Assembly (NCBI GenBank): GCA_025929855.1
Contig: JAICPK010000052.1
Location: 1 to 6,825 of the forward strand
Origin: Nitrososphaera sp.
Lineage (GTDB): Archaea; Thermoproteota; Nitrososphaeria; Nitrososphaerales; Nitrososphaeraceae
DNA: 6,825 nucleotides
Direction of reading: 5' to 3'
In this document: piece after piece, positions 5,245-6,825 of the stretch
Layout: every line of letters starts with the position of its first letter
Position numbering within the stretch: position 1 is the stretch's first letter
Position numbers and translations under genes: made by a program
Notes under the pieces: model-generated
The model's database searches: none
Told to the model about the DNA's origin: nothing
What the model saw: only the letters and a program-made list of their open reading frames with translations

Positions 5245-5791
5245 TTCTCGCTTCAACGCTCCTCTTCATATCCCGCACAGTTCTCTTCAATTCTACAATA
5301 TCTTTCAGTATATCGTCAACCTCGCTTCTTGTTGGGAGGTTGAGCATCTTGAAGTTTTGCTCTACTATACTCTGCACAGTCCTTGATATATTCAACTGAC
5401 TGCCAAATAGCTTGCCATAGATCTCAGAATATTCGGAGGATGTAAACAGATCTGTGAAAGTGTCTTCAAAAGCTTCAATAGCGGCGCGTCGGTAATTCTC
5501 AAAATCTTCTTTTGTTGCCAGCTGCATTGGAGATTGCTCAATTGTGCTTCTCATTGCCCTGGTGTACGCTGCACTCATAAGCGACCAATAGCTGTCCATG
5601 TTGCTTTTGAGTTCAACCATAGCCTTGCCAAGAGTGACAAAATCGTTAGCAAATGAACTAAAATCCTTTGAAAATGCGTATGTAGGACCAATTGTCGGCA
5701 GTTTCAACTTACTGCTCCATAATTCAAACACTTTATTGACTTGCTCTTGCATAAATTCTTGCATATTATCAGCATTATCATTTTCAACCAA
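5219..5791 (-). CDS. phaE: PHA synthase subunit PhaE (class III)
   Basis: 190 residues, mostly helical and charged. The recognisable part is the C-terminal PhaE block NFKMLNLPTRSEVDDILKDI (146-165), whose Leu-Pro-Thr-Arg-Ser-Glu-Val-Asp core is typical, followed by a heptad-like Leu/Val helix to about 180 that likely forms a coiled coil. PhaE has no active site of its own; it binds and activates PhaC. The protein is about half the length of Allochromatium PhaE (about 360) and similar to short archaeal PhaE forms. The start is TTG (5791-5789), chosen because it lies about 15 nt after the transcription start predicted from the TATA box at 5835-5828; an ATG at codon 10 (5764-5762) is the alternative. 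The gene leads the operon and its end overlaps phaC. Identification rests on the C-terminal motif and the phaC neighbour. Confidence 0.88.
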   Translation of the reverse strand: MVENDNADNMQEFMQEQVNKVFELWSSKLKLPTIGPTYAFSKDFSSFANDFVTLGKAMVELKSNMDSYWSLMSAAYTRAMRSTIEQSPMQLATKEDFENYRRAAIEAFEDTFTDLFTSSEYSEIYGKLFGSQLNISRTVQSIVEQNFKMLNLPTRSEVDDILKDIVELKRTVRDMKRSVEARNDQARFAI

Positions 5792-5824
5792 TATCTCTCA
5801 CACAATATCTAGAATTCGTCGACT

Positions 5825-5838
5825 GGCTATTATAGTTT
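5825..5838 (-). promoter_or_regulatory. phaEC promoter (TATA box)
   Basis: Reverse strand AAACTATAATAGCC (5838-5825) contains a good TATA box, CTATAATA. Transcription should start near 5806, leaving a leader of about 15 nt before the TTG start. The repeat-rich stretch immediately upstream (5843-5867) is listed separately. Confidence 0.6.
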
Positions 5839-5842
5839 CGTG

Positions 5843-5867
5843 GTGTAGAATTTACACTAAAAGTGTA
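5843..5867 (-). promoter_or_regulatory. Three-half-site inverted repeat upstream of phaEC (candidate operator)
   Basis: Read on the + strand: GTGTA (5843-5847), then TACACT (5853-5858), then AGTGTA (5862-5867). The last two form an exact 6-bp inverted repeat around AAA, and the first two an exact 5-bp inverted repeat around GAATT. The cluster ends 5 bp upstream of the TATA-containing segment, where an archaeal activator or repressor would bind. The overlapping TAAAAGTGTA (5858-5867) is also present at the histone promoter (104-113). Confidence 0.5.
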
Positions 5868-5898
5868 GTTTTAATGTGAATCTTGTATCAGATTTGTT

Positions 5899-5941
5899 AA
5901 CCGCACGACTGCGGTTTGTGATAAGCCGCATATGCGCACAA
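5899..5941. repeat. Mutually exclusive hairpins (possible structured leader or ncRNA)
   Basis: AACCGCA (5899-5905) and TGCGGTT (5910-5916) form an exact 7-bp stem with a 4-nt loop. TGCGG (5910-5914) is also the exact complement of CCGCA at 5926-5930, so the two pairings compete. CGCATATGCG (5927-5936) is a perfect 10-bp palindrome, and TTGTG (5916-5920) can pair with CACAA (5937-5941). An orphan TATA-like element (5978-5985) would start a minus-strand transcript near 5956, running through these elements toward phaE. No RNA family is recognised. Confidence 0.4.
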
Positions 5942-6030
5942 CTGCTTACGTTGTTTTGTATGTCTGTCTTGAGAGAGAATATATTAGAAGAAAAAAGGAA
6001 TTGATCTATCCTTGCTACACGAATGCTACC

Positions 6031-6049
6031 GAAAAAAAGTGGGTTTTTC
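6031..6049. repeat. A/T-rich inverted repeat
   Basis: GAAAAA (6031-6036) and TTTTTC (6044-6049) are exact complements around a 7-nt spacer. Read on the + strand the right arm is a T5 tract and could end a short transcript. Read on the minus strand the left arm is a T7 tract (6038-6032). Low complexity makes chance occurrence likely. Confidence 0.25.
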
Positions 6050-6095
6050 AAATTGGCTTGACACAAAACATAAAAACGTCTTTGTAACCCGCAAT

Positions 6096-6106
6096 CATTA
6101 AATTAA
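6096..6106 (+). promoter_or_regulatory. tRNA-Arg promoter (TATA box)
   Basis: CATTAAATTAA (6096-6106) is centred about 28 bp upstream of the first base of the tRNA (6129), which fits transcription starting at or a few bases before the mature 5' end. The intervening segment ends in the purine-rich GGAGGAGG (6123-6130), which merges into the acceptor stem. Confidence 0.5.
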
Positions 6107-6128
6107 CAAGATGGACTAGAGCGGAGGA

Positions 6129-6218
6129 GGGCCCGTAGCTCAGCATGGATAGAGCGCCTGCCTTCTAAATTCTATTGAAGAGAGCCGGAAGTCGTGGGAT
6201 CGAAGCCCACCGGGCCCG
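6129..6218 (+). tRNA. tRNA-Arg(UCU) with a 15-nt intron at 37/38
   Basis: Acceptor stem GGGCCCG (6129-6135) pairs with CGGGCCC (6211-6217), discriminator G6218; CCA is not encoded. D stem GCTC/GAGC (6138-6141/6152-6155). Anticodon arm CCTGC (6157-6161), loop CTTCTA with anticodon TCT (6164-6166) and A37 (6167). T stem GTGGG/CCCAC (6194-6198/6206-6210). The intron is 6168-6182: CTTC (6162-6165) pairs with GAAG (6177-6180), leaving 3-nt bulges TA|A and AG|A, the standard cut points of the archaeal splicing endonuclease; the loop is only about 8-11 nt. After splicing the loop reads CTTCTAA. Anticodon stem pair 29-41 is U-C, a mismatch; the other four pairs are normal. It decodes AGA (and AGG by wobble), and A37 after U36 is a t6A site. 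A T4 tract (6220-6223) follows. The convergent membrane-protein gene overlaps it antisense. Confidence 0.93.
6168..6182 (+). other. tRNA intron (bulge-helix-bulge spliced)
   Basis: 15 nt, AATTCTATTGAAGAG, inserted between A37 and A38. The 4-bp central helix CTTC/GAAG and two 3-nt bulges are intact, but there is almost no inner helix, so the motif is a minimal one. On the opposite strand the intron contains the stop codon (TAG, 6174-6172) of the convergent membrane-protein gene. Confidence 0.85.
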
Positions 6219-6786
6219 CTTTTCTTAGTAATGCAAACATACCTCCAGCCGCATAGGCGATTCCAATGAAGATTCTTGACAGCATTATTGCAATGTCTTG
6301 TCGTGATGCAAAAAGCATACTGTCGATTATTACAGCAGTTGGTATTGCGACAAGGGAAATTATAGCGACTATTAGTTGCTCGCGGTTGTCAGCGCCGCTA
6401 TATTTCTTGATCATTAAATACGTTGATAAATTGCCAAGACCGATGCCAGCTAAAATAAGGTACTGGTATAATGACGGAAAAATTGCTATTGCAGCAAAAG
6501 GTCCTGCCCAGGAAATTCCATTGAGTGCCTTTGCTCCTTTAGACCACTTAGTGCTTGTCTTCATTCTGCCAATGATTGCAGGTACTGCTTTGCGTAAGCT
6601 CAAGGAGCTTGCCCCAAACACCGCGCCAAAGCTGACAAGCCAAATTATTGCATAATAATAAAGTGGAAAGCTGGTTATGATATTAGCAATTTCGCTAAGA
6701 AAAGAAGCAACCAAGACTGCTATCGACACTGCTAGGAACAAAACACCAAAGGCCTTCCTTGTCTCAGCTGCCGACAACTGCAACAA
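6172..6786 (-). CDS. Multi-pass membrane protein of unknown function, 3' end inside tRNA gene
   Basis: 204 residues, not assigned to a family. Hydrophobic segments lie at about 12-30, 42-60, 93-108, 109-126, 137-158 and 167-187, suggesting five or six membrane helices; a basic loop (about 65-86, many Lys/Arg) separates the first two from the rest, and no enzymatic motif is apparent. The start is TTG (6786-6784): the frame is open only from a TGA at 6816-6814, contains no ATG before the first helix, and the TATA-like element at 6803-6814 would start transcription almost on this codon. From residue 190 the gene runs antisense through the tRNA-Arg gene, so the tail GPVGFDPTTSGSLQ is tRNA-derived, and the TAG stop lies in the tRNA intron. 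The gene is probably real (consistent hydrophobic pattern, promoter, full open frame); the tail is an accident of position rather than a conserved domain. Confidence 0.6.
   Translation of the reverse strand: MLQLSAAETRKAFGVLFLAVSIAVLVASFLSEIANIITSFPLYYYAIIWLVSFGAVFGASSLSLRKAVPAIIGRMKTSTKWSKGAKALNGISWAGPFAAIAIFPSLYQYLILAGIGLGNLSTYLMIKKYSGADNREQLIVAIISLVAIPTAVIIDSMLFASRQDIAIMLSRIFIGIAYAAGGMFALLRKAGPVGFDPTTSGSLQ
6220..6223 (+). terminator. Short T tract after tRNA-Arg
   Basis: TTTT begins two bases after the discriminator base, followed by CTT. Archaeal tRNA genes often end at such a tract. It lies inside the coding region of the convergent membrane protein. Confidence 0.4.
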
Positions 6787-6800
6787 TGAGGATGCAGTTG
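6775..6800 (-). promoter_or_regulatory. Perfect 8-bp inverted repeat over the start of the membrane-protein gene
   Basis: CAACTGCA (6775-6782) and TGCAGTTG (6793-6800) are exact reverse complements with a 10-bp spacer that contains the TTG start codon (6784-6786). The predicted TATA box (6803-6814) lies just upstream, so the dyad would cover the transcription start. A repressor bound there would block the gene. Confidence 0.5.
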
Positions 6801-6802
6801 CA

Positions 6803-6814
6803 TTTAATTTAAAT
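6803..6814 (-). promoter_or_regulatory. TATA box of the membrane-protein gene
   Basis: The + strand ttaatttaaat segment, read on the reverse strand as ATTTAAATTAA, is centred roughly 22-26 bp before the TTG start, implying a leaderless or nearly leaderless mRNA. It adjoins a short CAT trinucleotide repeat (6814-6825) at the window edge. Confidence 0.45.
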
Positions 6815-6825
6815 CATCATCATCA
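6814..6825. repeat. CAT/ATG trinucleotide repeat at window edge
   Basis: Four consecutive TCA/CAT units, cut by the end of the window. Whether it extends, or is the end of a neighbouring coding region, cannot be told from here. Confidence 0.4.

Larger units (their letters stand above)
5792..6128. other. Gene-poor divergent region between phaE and tRNA-Arg
   Basis: About 337 bases with no convincing protein gene. A 69-codon reverse frame (6066-5857) is present but has no family resemblance and a TTG start. Region content: phaEC promoter and half-site cluster (5825-5867), hairpin-forming sequence (5899-5941), an A/T palindrome AATATATT (5978-5985) that could be an orphan TATA box on either strand, an A/T hairpin GAAAAA/TTTTTC (6031-6049), and the tRNA promoter (about 6097-6106). 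Confidence 0.55.

Noticed and set aside
5008..5386. Two overlapping + strand frames opposite the phaC N-terminus and phaE C-terminus
   Set aside because: Antisense to the phaE-phaC overlap, whose minus-strand motifs are clear; their Leu/Ser-rich and Cys-rich composition is typical of shadows.
5857..6066. 69-codon reverse-strand frame in the region between phaE and the tRNA
   Set aside because: TTG start, no family resemblance, biased to Asn/Ser/Phe as expected for translated A/T-rich intergenic DNA, and it covers the hairpin and half-site repeats.
6190..6218. GPVGFDPTTSGS tail as a conserved protein motif
   Set aside because: It is the reverse translation of the tRNA T arm and acceptor stem; similar tails arise wherever a frame runs into a tRNA gene.
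6266..6655. 129-codon + strand frame opposite the membrane protein
   Set aside because: It is the antisense shadow of a frame with a clean hydrophobic-helix pattern; no promoter of its own.
1..6825. Mobile element, CRISPR array or defence island
   Set aside because: No transposase, integrase, regularly spaced repeats, terminal inverted repeats or target duplications are visible; the tRNA has no duplicated 3' end nearby to suggest an attachment site.

Overview
The window looks like a chromosomal segment of an ammonia-oxidising archaeon of the Nitrososphaera type (Thaumarchaeota/Nitrososphaeria). The archaeal signs are direct: an archaeal histone, ribosomal protein S17e, a KEOPS Cgi121 domain, a tRNA with a bulge-helix-bulge intron between positions 37 and 38, and A/T-rich TATA boxes about 26 nt before start codons, with little Shine-Dalgarno sequence (leaderless or short-leader mRNAs). 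A class III polyhydroxyalkanoate synthase pair (phaE-phaC) in such a background points to the Nitrososphaera lineage, where these genes are known. No phage, IS or CRISPR sequence is visible.

Layout. 1-79 (-) is the N-terminus of an archaeal histone, cut by the window edge. 80-469 is a divergent intergenic region with two promoters and two inverted repeats. On the + strand follow a TatD-family metal hydrolase (470-1222), S17e (1261-1500) and, overlapping S17e by ATGA, a protein joining an N-terminal MoaD/ThiS-like ubiquitin fold ending in Gly-Gly to a C-terminal Cgi121 domain (1497-2261). Convergent with it, 9 bp away, is a minus-strand tRNA-modification pair: tsaC (3402-2779) and a Tan1-like THUMP protein (2792-2271). 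Upstream on the minus strand are an MgtC/SapB-like membrane protein (4020-3577) and the PHA synthase pair phaE (5791-5219) and phaC (5244-4105). 5792-6128 is a second gene-poor region rich in inverted repeats. 6129-6218 is an intron-bearing tRNA-Arg(UCU). It is overlapped antisense by the end of a minus-strand multi-pass membrane protein of unknown function (6786-6172).

How the genes fit together. Three proteins (Cgi121 fusion, TsaC, THUMP) and the tRNA belong to tRNA maturation. TsaC makes threonylcarbamoyl-AMP and KEOPS transfers the threonylcarbamoyl group to A37 of ANN-decoding tRNAs. The tRNA-Arg(UCU) here belongs to that substrate class, and its A37 is the last base before the intron. 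PhaE and PhaC form the carbon-storage polymer synthase. The rest (histone, TatD, S17e, MgtC-like) is ordinary archaeal housekeeping.

The most noteworthy item is the ubiquitin-like/Cgi121 fusion. After it come the membrane-protein gene whose last 15 codons and stop lie in a tRNA gene and its intron, a perfect inverted repeat over that gene's start, a three-half-site repeat upstream of phaE, and a region of mutually exclusive hairpins between phaE and the tRNA.
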